Part shown: positions 9,201 to 15,761 of the stretch, piece after piece | Layout: every line of letters begins with the position of its first letter | Position numbering within the stretch: the stretch's first letter is position 1 | Source of the DNA: JBKEDS01 sp047975545 | Lineage (GTDB): Bacteria > Bacteroidota > Bacteroidia > Flavobacteriales > Flavobacteriaceae | DNA length: 35,321 bases | Direction of reading: 5' to 3' | NCBI GenBank assembly: GCA_047975545.1 | Contig: JBKEDS010000039.1 | Location: 1-35,321 of the forward strand | Position numbers and translations under genes: made by a program | Notes under the pieces: model-generated | What the model was told of the DNA's origin: nothing | Database searches by the model: none | The model's input: the letters and a program-made list of their open reading frames with translations, nothing else

Positions 9201-9332
9201 TTTTAATATATTTTAAAAGAAGAAGACCCTAAGAATTTTTCCTTGAAACAATAATTTAGGTATGGTATGAGCAAACTGTAAAAGGGATTGGAAATTCTTA
9301 AAAGGCCTTCCGTATTGTTATATTTTTAGAAA

Positions 9333-9357
9333 GGTGGCTGAGCTTGTCGAAGCCACC
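9333..9357 (-). terminator. Hairpin between norB and norQ, possible attenuating terminator
   Basis: GGTGGCT (9333-9339) and AGCCACC (9351-9357) form a 7-bp stem around an 11-base loop containing GAGCTTGTCGA. On the minus strand it starts only 6 bases after the norB stop and is followed by TTTCTAAAAAT, a weak T tract. The loop core CTTCGACAAGCTCAG resembles short dispersed intergenic repeats seen in many genomes, so it may be a REP-like element acting as a partial terminator or RNA-stabilising end. Confidence 0.55.
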
Positions 9358-9363
9358 ATAAGT

Positions 9364-10701
9364 TTATTCTTCTATTTCCAAAGCCTCGTCGGTTGGTTTG
9401 CCGTATTTCCAAAAATCGATAATATAGCTAATAACGCCAATGGCAAATAAGGAAGCACATAAAATAAGTACGAGAAAGTGAATGCTTATTTCGTTTTGAA
9501 CTTCCATAAAGTCCATTTTAAACTTACGCTCTAAGTACACTTGCGCAACGCCGGCAACACCAAACGAAACGGTCATGCCCAACATACCAATATTGGCCGC
9601 CCAAAAGGCAAAACGCCCTCTGGCGCCATCGTATAACTTACGGCCTGTTAGGTTTGGCAGGGCATAGCTTATAATGGCAAAAACAATCATGGCGTAAGCA
9701 CCCCAAAACGCCAAGTGGCCGTGCATAGCTGTTACCAAAGTACCATGTGTATACAGGTTGGTTTGTGGCAAGGTATGCGCAAAACCAAGAAGCCCGGCAC
9801 CAATAAACGATACAATGGCCGAGCCGAGGGTCCAGAACAATGCAATTTTGTTGGGGTGTTTTTTTTCGCCTTTTCGGTACATGTTTACGGCAAACAAGGC
9901 CATGGCCAAGAACGCCAAAGGTTCCAAGGCCGAGAATATACCACCCACGATAAGCCATATTTTATTAACGCCAATATAATAGTAGTGGTGCCCGGTACCT
10001 AAAATTCCCGATAAAAAGGTAAGCCCTACGATAACATAAAGCCATTTTTCGATAACCTCCCTATCAACACCCGTAAGTTTTATTAACAAGAAGGCCAAAA
10101 TACCGCCCATGATAAGCTCCCAAACGCCTTCAACCCAAAGGTGAACTACCCACCAACGGAAAAACGAATCGGTTACCTGACTATCGAATGGCAACATACC
10201 GGGAATGTACAGTAAAGCCGCAAACAATAAGCCCATAGCCAGTACCAAGGCGGTTGTTGTTTTTCGTTTGCCCTTAAAGAGCGTAGCTAAAATCAGGCCG
10301 AGAAACAGCAGTACATTTACCACGACCAAATAATCCAACTGGCGTGGTATTTCCAAAAACTTACGGCCTTCCCACCAGTTAAAATGATAGCCTACAATAG
10401 CCACCACACCAACTACGGCCAAGGATATTAATTGTACATAAGCCCATTTTACGCTTACCAGCTCGCGTTGCGCTTCTTCGGGAATAATATAATAAGCAGC
10501 CCCCATAAAGCCCGAAAGCAACCAAACTACCAATAAGTTGGTGTGTACGGCACGAGCCGTATTAAAGGGAATAAACTCATGTAGGCCATCGTAGCCCAAG
10601 CGGGCAAAGCCCATAATAAAGCCGTAAACTATTTGTAATACTAACAGCAGCATGGATAGGGCAAAAAACCAATATGCTACTTTTTGCGATTTATATTTCA
10701 T
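9364..10701 (-). CDS. norB: Nitric oxide reductase catalytic subunit NorB
   Basis: The 445-residue, 12-helix membrane protein reduces two NO to N2O and water with electrons from NorC. The ligands typical of cNOR are visible: H53 and H329 for the low-spin haem b, H327 for haem b3, and H187, H238 and H239 for the non-haem FeB. The conserved glutamates are E191 and E195 in WWVVHLWVEGVWE, and E260 in FSALEP. It lacks the N-terminal extension of quinol-dependent qNOR, and a separate norC lies upstream, so it is the cytochrome-c-dependent type. It starts 18 bases after the norC stop. Length and motifs are fully in the family range, with no sign of damage. Confidence 0.96.
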   Translation of the reverse strand: MKYKSQKVAYWFFALSMLLLVLQIVYGFIMGFARLGYDGLHEFIPFNTARAVHTNLLVVWLLSGFMGAAYYIIPEEAQRELVSVKWAYVQLISLAVVGVVAIVGYHFNWWEGRKFLEIPRQLDYLVVVNVLLFLGLILATLFKGKRKTTTALVLAMGLLFAALLYIPGMLPFDSQVTDSFFRWWVVHLWVEGVWELIMGGILAFLLIKLTGVDREVIEKWLYVIVGLTFLSGILGTGHHYYYIGVNKIWLIVGGIFSALEPLAFLAMALFAVNMYRKGEKKHPNKIALFWTLGSAIVSFIGAGLLGFAHTLPQTNLYTHGTLVTAMHGHLAFWGAYAMIVFAIISYALPNLTGRKLYDGARGRFAFWAANIGMLGMTVSFGVAGVAQVYLERKFKMDFMEVQNEISIHFLVLILCASLFAIGVISYIIDFWKYGKPTDEALEIEE

Positions 10702-10719
10702 CTTTAAATTAATTCTAAA

Positions 10720-11166
10720 TTAGTTGTTTTGTTCTTCGTCGTCCAATGCCAGTGGCGATACCACCCTGTCGAAACCGTTAAGGTCTATCTCGCCAATCCA
10801 TTTAAAAAATTCGATGAGGTCGTTGGCTTCTTCTTGCGAAAACCCGTAAGCCACCATTTTGCGCCCGTTGGGGTTCCAGGCATTGGGGGTCATAAGCACG
10901 GCTTTAATGTAGCCTTCGCCACGGCGTTCTACAACTTTTGTAAGTTCGGGGGCATAGTATCCGCCCTCGCCCAAAATAGTATGGCAGCCCATGCAGTTGT
11001 TGGCTTCCCATAGCTCTTTGCCGCGCACTACAGCTTCTGTAATGTTTTCGGCATTGGTTTGATCTTGGCTTTTACTGAAGGAAAAAATAGTTAACCCTAT
11101 AAAAATAAGGAAAGTTACCACGGTTCCGCCCAGAAAAAATGCCCTTGCTTGTTTTTTGGATAGCAT
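10720..11166 (-). CDS. norC: Nitric oxide reductase cytochrome c subunit NorC
   Basis: The 148-residue product has one N-terminal membrane anchor (residues 11-31) and a periplasmic cytochrome c domain with the haem c motif CMGCH (C58, C61, H62) and probable axial M104 in GRKMVAYGFS, as in NorC. It passes electrons to haem b of NorB. I chose the ATG at 11166: the frame can be extended 24 codons upstream, but that stretch is unlike NorC and would overlap the promoter. An Fnr-like palindrome and a -7 element lie upstream (11242-11255 and 11212-11219). Confidence 0.94.
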   Translation of the reverse strand: MLSKKQARAFFLGGTVVTFLIFIGLTIFSFSKSQDQTNAENITEAVVRGKELWEANNCMGCHTILGEGGYYAPELTKVVERRGEGYIKAVLMTPNAWNPNGRKMVAYGFSQEEANDLIEFFKWIGEIDLNGFDRVVSPLALDDEEQNN

Positions 11167-11211
11167 AATTAATGTTGAATTGGTTAATAACGGATAAAAT
11201 TGTCCTATTTG

Positions 11212-11255
11212 CGAAAATAATTCAACTTGAATGCCCAAAACATGACAATTGTCAT
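11212..11255 (-). promoter_or_regulatory. norC promoter with Crp/Fnr-type operator
   Basis: A perfect 14-base palindrome, ATGACAATTGTCAT (11242-11255), has the TGAC-N4-GTCA layout bound by Crp/Fnr-family NO and redox regulators. The minus strand reads TATTTTCG at 11219-11212, one mismatch from the TAnnTTTG -7 element. The palindrome centre is 33 bases upstream of the centre of the -7 element, that is near -40 from the inferred start, the class II activator position. The same arrangement is found before the gene at 15762-17597. Confidence 0.7.
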
Positions 11256-11394
11256 AAAACGGATAAATTTATCTTTTTTTACTGTTCAAACATTCTTAGT
11301 AAGGGTATAAAGCGGGGAAGGAAGGCCGTTTACGCTACGATTAGCGGTAAGCGTAGCAAAATCCACCCAAAATTAAATGCTCAAATTAAAAACT

Positions 11395-11424
11395 TGTGAA
11401 TTGACAACTTTTAAGTTAACTTTG
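11395..11424 (+). promoter_or_regulatory. Bacteroidota promoter of the HigBA operon
   Basis: TTG at 11395-11397 (-33), 19 bases, then TAACTTTG at 11417-11424 (-7, full consensus TAnnTTTG). The spacing is ideal. The predicted transcription start falls at about 11428-11430, on the GTG start codon of the toxin gene, so the transcript may be leaderless. Confidence 0.65.
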
Positions 11425-11428
11425 CGAT

Positions 11429-11773
11429 GTGAAAACTGAGCGAAAGATAATTTTTTACAAACATTATTTTGTAAACTTTTATGTTGAACAATCTGAAAAA
11501 GTACAAGAGAAAATCGAGTACGTTTTTAAGATTATAAGAACAGTCCAAAATATTCCGAAAAAATTTCTTGACCACATGACAGGAACGGACGGGATTTTTG
11601 AAGTCCGAATTGAATTTGAAAGTAACATTTATCGAGTTTTTTGTTGCTTTGACAAGGGGAATTTAGTAGTGTTATTTAATGCTTTTCAAAAGAAATCACA
11701 GAAAACACCGAAGAAAGAAATTGAATTAGCTATAAAATTGAAAGAAGCGTATTTTAACTCAAAAAAGAAATGA
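11429..11773 (+). CDS. higB: HigB/RelE-type toxin (phage Gp49-like family)
   Basis: The 114-residue basic protein has the core of the Gp49/HigB toxins: FYVEQSEKVQEKIEYVFKII, the DGIFEVRIEFESNIYRVFCCFDKGNLVVLFNAFQKKSQKTP block and the trailing helix EIELAIKLKEAYF. Toxins of this type cleave mRNA at the ribosome; the basic and aromatic residues in YRVF and FQKKSQKTP match the usual active-site region. The best start is a GTG at 11429; no in-frame ATG occurs before the middle of the domain. The antitoxin gene follows with a 4-base ATGA overlap. Toxin-first order is typical of higBA. Confidence 0.87.
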   Translation: MKTERKIIFYKHYFVNFYVEQSEKVQEKIEYVFKIIRTVQNIPKKFLDHMTGTDGIFEVRIEFESNIYRVFCCFDKGNLVVLFNAFQKKSQKTPKKEIELAIKLKEAYFNSKKK

Positions 11774-12075
11774 ATAAAAAAGAAATAAAAAATGCTAAAA
11801 ACTTTGACGAGTTGTTAGACATTAAATATGGAAAAATTGGAACTGAAAAGCGTGATGAATTTGAAGAAAAAGCCCAATATTACGTAATAAGTGAAATGCT
11901 GAAAGAAGCTCGCAAAGAAGCAAACATGACACAAGAGCAACTTGCTGAAAAAATTGGAACGAAGAAAAGTTATATATCAAGAATAGAAAACGGAAAATGC
12001 GATATCCAACTTTCGACTTTGTATCGAATTTTTGAATTTGGGCTTGGAAAACGAGTGAATTTAATATTCGGATAA
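11770..12075 (+). CDS. higA: HigA-type antitoxin, XRE-family HTH protein
   Basis: The 101-residue protein carries a Cro/C1-type helix-turn-helix (about residues 45-98) with EARKEANMTQEQLAEKIGTKKSYISRIENGKCD, the classic XRE signature. The N-terminal 40 residues (charged, KYGKIGTEKRDEFEEKAQYYVI) match the family of antitoxins paired with Gp49-like toxins. It should bind and neutralise the upstream toxin and repress the shared promoter. The start overlaps the toxin stop by 4 bases, so the two are translationally coupled. Confidence 0.9.
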   Translation: MNKKEIKNAKNFDELLDIKYGKIGTEKRDEFEEKAQYYVISEMLKEARKEANMTQEQLAEKIGTKKSYISRIENGKCDIQLSTLYRIFEFGLGKRVNLIFG

Positions 12076-12166
12076 AAACACCTACCGCTAATATCGTTTA
12101 TATGCAAGAGCGGGTTAAATGTAAAATTGAAGTTTCGGTTTTCTATATTGCAAAAACATTTTCTAT

Positions 12167-13729
12167 TTACAGCTTTTTCACATTATCAATATTGAAGTAA
12201 CCGCCCCTATTTTCCTTTCTTTTAAACGATTGTTCTATAATTAAATGCGAAACGTTTACCATATTGCGCAGTTCGCACAAAGAGGCTATTACCTTGGATT
12301 CCTTGTAAAGTTCCTCAACTTCTTCGTTAATAAGTTCCAAACGCCTTACGGCACGTTTTAGGCGCCTATTGCTTCTTACAATACCTACGTAATTGCGCAT
12401 TAGGCCTTGTAGTTCCTTTACATTGTGCTTAATTAAAATGTGTTCTTCGGCCAGTACGGTACCGTCGTCGTTCCATTCAGGAATGTTAACATTGGCCGAA
12501 ACGCTTTCCTTTTCCAAAAGGTATTTATAAACGTTATGCGAATATACCATAGCTTCCAATAACGAGTTGGATGCCAATCGGTTTGCGCCGTGCAGCCCTG
12601 TTTTGGTGCACTCGCCACAGGCAAATAAATGTTTAATGGAGGTGCGCCCTACCTTATCGACCTTTATGCCGCCGCAGAGGTAATGCGATGCGGGTACAAC
12701 GGGAATCCAATCGGTTTTTATATCGATGTGCAAGTCCTTGCATTTGTTGTAAATGTTAGGGAAATGCTTTATAAAAGCATCCATGTCTAAATGTGTGCAG
12801 TCTAAAAACACATGGGTGTCGCCCGATTTTTTTAGTTCGTTATCAATGCTTTGCGACACAATATCCCTTGAAGCCAGTTCGGCCCGGGGGTCGTAATCCA
12901 GCATAAAGCGGTGGCCGTCCTTGGTGCGGAGGTAGGCGCCAAAACCCCTAACCGCTTCGGAAATTAAAAACGACGATTCGCCCTTAACCTCGTAAAGTGC
13001 CGTGGGATGAAACTGTACAAACTCCATATCCTCGATTACGGCTTTGGCGCGATAGGCCATGGCTACGCCGTCGCCCGTTGCAATTATGGGGTTTGTGGTA
13101 TGCCCGTAAACACAGCCAATTCCGCCGGAGGCCAAAAGCGTGTTATTGGCTTTTATTATAAAAATGGCGTTGTTTTTTTGGTTTAAAACGTAAGCACCGT
13201 AGCAGTTTATCCGGTCGGTTTCGGGTTCTGCTATATGGTGGTTGGTAATTAAATCTATGGCAAAATGGTGCGGTAAAATGGTAATATTGGGCAACTGTCG
13301 CACCCGTTTTAACAGGGTTTGTTCTATTTCGTAGCCCGTTATGTCCTTATGGTGCACGATGCGGTATTCGGAGTGGCCGCCTTCCTTGCCCAAATCGAAC
13401 TGGCCTGCGGCATTAACATCGAAATTGGCGCCCCATAGCAAGAGTTCTTCTAAACGTTTGGGACCTTCTTCAATAACCATTTTCACGACCTCTTTATCGC
13501 AAAGGCCATCACCGGCGATTAAGGTGTCTTTTATATGTTTTTCAAACGAATCTTTTTCCTTGTCCAATACCACGGCAACACCGCCTTGGGCGTATTTGGT
13601 GTTGGATTCTTCTTCGTTGGATTTTGTAATAACGGTAATGGTCCTGTCTGGGAATTTTTCGGCCATTTTAACCGAAAAGGTTAAGCCGGCTATCCCGGAG
13701 CCTATTACTAAGTAGTCGGTTTTAATCAT
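12167..13729 (-). CDS. nadB: L-aspartate oxidase
   Basis: The 520-residue flavoprotein oxidises L-aspartate to iminoaspartate, the first step of de novo NAD synthesis. Visible features are the FAD-binding GSGIAG (residues 10-15) near the N terminus, NTKYAQGGVAVV, EGGHSEYRIVHHKDITG, FVQFHPTALY, SRDIVSQSID and GGIKVD, and the C-terminal GECTKTGLHGANRLASNSLLEA, all in the order expected of NadB rather than of succinate dehydrogenase flavoprotein. The length is normal. nadA lies 84 bases upstream on the same strand, so both can be read as one unit. Confidence 0.96.
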   Translation of the reverse strand: MIKTDYLVIGSGIAGLTFSVKMAEKFPDRTITVITKSNEEESNTKYAQGGVAVVLDKEKDSFEKHIKDTLIAGDGLCDKEVVKMVIEEGPKRLEELLLWGANFDVNAAGQFDLGKEGGHSEYRIVHHKDITGYEIEQTLLKRVRQLPNITILPHHFAIDLITNHHIAEPETDRINCYGAYVLNQKNNAIFIIKANNTLLASGGIGCVYGHTTNPIIATGDGVAMAYRAKAVIEDMEFVQFHPTALYEVKGESSFLISEAVRGFGAYLRTKDGHRFMLDYDPRAELASRDIVSQSIDNELKKSGDTHVFLDCTHLDMDAFIKHFPNIYNKCKDLHIDIKTDWIPVVPASHYLCGGIKVDKVGRTSIKHLFACGECTKTGLHGANRLASNSLLEAMVYSHNVYKYLLEKESVSANVNIPEWNDDGTVLAEEHILIKHNVKELQGLMRNYVGIVRSNRRLKRAVRRLELINEEVEELYKESKVIASLCELRNMVNVSHLIIEQSFKRKENRGGYFNIDNVKKL

Positions 13730-13813
13730 GCTTTGCTCGCTAATCGGGACTTAAATACCCCGATACCTGGGTTCTAAAATTAGTGTTTTTTTATGTTTTC
13801 TGCCCTAAATGTT

Positions 13814-14740
13814 TTACTTAGACAACTCCAACATGCGCTGTATGGGCAATAAGGCGCGTTCTATAATGTGTTCCGGAACTTCTATTTTTGGCGATTCGTT
13901 TTTTAGGCAATCGTACAGTTTTTGCAGGGTGTTCATTTTCATAAAATGGCATTCGCTGCAAGCGCAGGTATTATCCTCGACCGCAGGAGCGGGGATAAGC
14001 TCGGTTTCGGGCATTTCCTGTTGCATTTTGTGTAAGATGCCTGCCTCGGTGGCTACAATAAATTTTTCGTCGGGGTGCTGTTTTACAAAATTAATCATAC
14101 CCGAGGTGGAGCCTATGTAGGTGGCCGTATTTAAAATATGTTCTTCGGATTCGGGGTGGGCTATAATTTTGTAATCGGGGTATTTTTTATGGAGTTCGAT
14201 TAATTTGTCTATGGAAAAGGCTTCGTGTACCACGCAACTGCCGTCCCAAAGCAGCATGTCGCGCCCGGTTTGTTTCATAATATAGCGCCCCAGATTTTTG
14301 TCGGGCGCAAATATAATGGGGGTTTCCTTGGGTATAGACTCCACGATTTTCAGGGCGTTGGACGAGGTACAAACAATATCGGTTAGGGCTTTTACCTCGG
14401 CCGAACAGTTTACATAAGTAATAACCACGTGATCGGGGTGGGCTTTGGTGAATTTTTCGAAAGCGTCCGGCGGACAGGAATCGGCCAACGAGCAGCCCGC
14501 GTTTAAATCGGGCAATACCACCGTTTTGGTAGGGTTTAAAATTTTGGCGGTTTCGGCCATAAAATGTACGCCCGCAAATACAATAACATCGGCATCGGTT
14601 TCGGCGGCTTTTTGCGATAAGCCCAAGCTGTCGCCCACATAATCGGCAATATCCTGTATTTCGGGAACTTGGTAATAATGTGCTAATATTACCGCATTCT
14701 TTTCTTTTTTAAGTTTATTTATTTCTTTTACTAAATCCAT
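13814..14740 (-). CDS. nadA: Quinolinate synthase
   Basis: The 308-residue enzyme condenses iminoaspartate with dihydroxyacetone phosphate to quinolinate, using a [4Fe-4S] cluster. The three expected cluster ligands are C83 in DLNAGCSLAD, C169 in WDGSCVVHE, and C264 in the terminal CACSECHFMKMN. The last motif is CxCxxC instead of the CxxCxxC of the E. coli enzyme. Other family blocks are ILAHYYQ, VGDSLGLSQKA and GVHFMAETAKIL. I chose the ATG at 14740; an in-frame extension of 23 codons upstream runs across the hairpin at 14757-14780 and has no similarity to NadA. Confidence 0.95.
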   Translation of the reverse strand: MDLVKEINKLKKEKNAVILAHYYQVPEIQDIADYVGDSLGLSQKAAETDADVIVFAGVHFMAETAKILNPTKTVVLPDLNAGCSLADSCPPDAFEKFTKAHPDHVVITYVNCSAEVKALTDIVCTSSNALKIVESIPKETPIIFAPDKNLGRYIMKQTGRDMLLWDGSCVVHEAFSIDKLIELHKKYPDYKIIAHPESEEHILNTATYIGSTSGMINFVKQHPDEKFIVATEAGILHKMQQEMPETELIPAPAVEDNTCACSECHFMKMNTLQKLYDCLKNESPKIEVPEHIIERALLPIQRMLELSK

Positions 14741-14756
14741 TTTTTTTAGTGTTTGG

Positions 14757-14780
14757 GTTGTTTTTAATGTGAAAAACAAC
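14757..14780 (-). promoter_or_regulatory. Palindrome in the nadA leader, possible operator or leader hairpin
   Basis: GTTGTTTTT (14757-14765) and AAAAACAAC (14772-14780) form a perfect 9-bp inverted repeat with a 6-base loop, 16 bases upstream of the nadA start. It could be a repressor site or an RNA hairpin that controls translation. The regulator is not recognisable from the sequence. Confidence 0.4.
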
Positions 14781-14834
14781 TTTTGTGCCAAGGATTCGTA
14801 TTCTTGCAAATATCCTAATTATAGCATTAAGGTA

Positions 14835-14849
14835 TTGAAGTTGCTTCAA
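14835..14849. promoter_or_regulatory. Palindrome TTGAAG-TTG-CTTCAA upstream of nadA
   Basis: A perfect 6-bp inverted repeat with a 3-base spacer lies about 34 bases upstream of a near-consensus -7 element (GATATTTG on the minus strand, 14804-14811). The location suits an activator or repressor of nadAB, but no family is assigned. Confidence 0.3.
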
Positions 14850-14880
14850 AAAATAAAACAAATTTGAATACAAAGATAGC

Positions 14881-14912
14881 TATTTAATAAAAATATGAAT
14901 TCTTATTAAATA
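14881..14912. repeat. AT-only inverted repeat between nadA and the AbiEii-like gene
   Basis: TATTTAATAA (14881-14890) and TTATTAAATA (14903-14912) are a perfect 10-bp inverted repeat without G or C. It could mark the 3' end of the minus-strand transcript that stops at 14986, but lacks the GC stem of an intrinsic terminator. Confidence 0.35.
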
Positions 14913-14985
14913 AACATGGATTTCATTGGTGAAATATGAAAAGTGAAAGTCAAGATGCGCTTTATATAAATCATGACAATACTAG

Positions 14986-15465
14986 TTAAGGCTTGTGCTT
15001 AATGTTTTTTAACTGTTGAATGTCCAACAAATCTTTGGCACGCCCGGATTTAATCTTGCTTGTAATTAAATCGTCGAGCGACAGCACATTCCACCTCAAT
15101 ATTTCGACACCTTCGATTTTAACGGCAATACTATCGTTATACGCTTGGTCAAAGCTTTTGTTAACCGAAAACTTGGTAATAAGTTCTAAATCTAAATCGG
15201 TAGGCGAAAATTTTATGGAAATATTTTGCTCTTGGTTTTTAACGCTTTTGGGGAAATCGTCTATTTCGTATCCCATTTCATTAAAAACTTTTATTAGCTG
15301 TTTAAGGTTGTCTTCTTTCGTGTCAATCCAAAAATCGATATCAGCCGAATGCCTTTGATACCCATGAAAATTAACGGCTCCGCCACCTACCATTAGCATA
15401 CGAACATGATATTTATCGGCTAATTTTATAAAAGCATCTATGTCTTGTTTCCATTTACTTTGCAT
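14986..15465 (-). CDS. Nucleotidyltransferase-like protein (AbiEii/DUF6036 type), probable toxin component
   Basis: The 159-residue protein has the start of a DNA polymerase beta-like nucleotidyltransferase fold: MLMVGGGAVNFHGYQRHSAD and IDFWIDTKED, giving the G-G motif (27-29) and the metal-binding D42-x-D44. LDLELITKF may supply the third acidic residue. AbiEii-like enzymes of this class modify tRNA or other targets and act as toxins in some two-gene modules. The C-terminal part (LSLDDLITSKIKSGRAKDLLDIQQL) matches the typical SLDDLIxxK...R.KDLxDI signature of the family. Its 5' end overlaps a small upstream gene by 11 bases, as in a toxin-antitoxin pair. A toxin role is inferred from family and context. 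Confidence 0.75.
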   Translation of the reverse strand: MQSKWKQDIDAFIKLADKYHVRMLMVGGGAVNFHGYQRHSADIDFWIDTKEDNLKQLIKVFNEMGYEIDDFPKSVKNQEQNISIKFSPTDLDLELITKFSVNKSFDQAYNDSIAVKIEGVEILRWNVLSLDDLITSKIKSGRAKDLLDIQQLKNIKHKP

Positions 15466-15688
15466 TAGACCCCAGCACTATTTTAAAGTTACTGTTTTTT
15501 TCGTTGCCAATACTGTTAAGGGGAAATTTTTTTATTTTTTCGCTAAGGGCTAAAAACACATAGAACCGTTCTTCGGGCAATAACGACAGAAAAGAAGCTT
15601 CTTGCTCGGCATTGGATTCTTCTTTAGTTCTATATAAAATTTGCATGGTTGTTTTGGTTTTGCTGAAGGCTAAAATAGCCTGCATCAT
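15455..15688 (-). CDS. Small partner of the nucleotidyltransferase-like gene, unknown function
   Basis: The 77-residue protein shows no recognised domain. It is largely helical and polar, with repeated charged residues (RTKEESNAEQEASFLSLLPEERFY, then FLALSEKIKKFP). Its end overlaps the start of the nucleotidyltransferase-like gene by 11 bases, so translation is coupled. Small upstream partners of this kind accompany many DUF6036/AbiEii-like genes in Bacteroidota and may be the antitoxin. An internal ATG at 15646 would give a 63-residue product (MQILYRTKEES...) and is also possible. Confidence 0.65.
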   Translation of the reverse strand: MMQAILAFSKTKTTMQILYRTKEESNAEQEASFLSLLPEERFYVFLALSEKIKKFPLNSIGNEKNSNFKIVLGSNAK

Positions 15689-15761
15689 TTTCCCAAAAAT
15701 ACATGATATACACTACATACACAATATAGTTTATAGAATAAAATAGGTTTATTTAGGAAAG

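Larger units (their letters stand above)
11340..12092. repeat. 10-bp inverted repeats flanking the HigBA module
   Basis: ATTAGCGGTA (11340-11349) and its exact reverse complement TACCGCTAAT (12083-12092) bracket the toxin-antitoxin pair. The left copy lies within a small hairpin (TACGCT 11331-11336 / AGCGTA 11350-11355). Near the right copy, CCGCT pairs with AGCGG 22 bases further on. This could mark a mobile gene-cassette boundary; a 10-bp match could also arise by chance. Confidence 0.45.

Noticed and set aside
11398..11412. TTGACAACTTTT as a sigma-70 type -35 box before higB
   Set aside because: Bacteroidota use TTG/TAnnTTTG promoters; the TTG at 11395 has the proper 19-base spacing while this one does not.
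14970..14985. TCATGACAAT as a third Fnr-like site
   Set aside because: Only one half-site is present, it lies at the 3' end of a gene, and there is no -7 element at the right distance.
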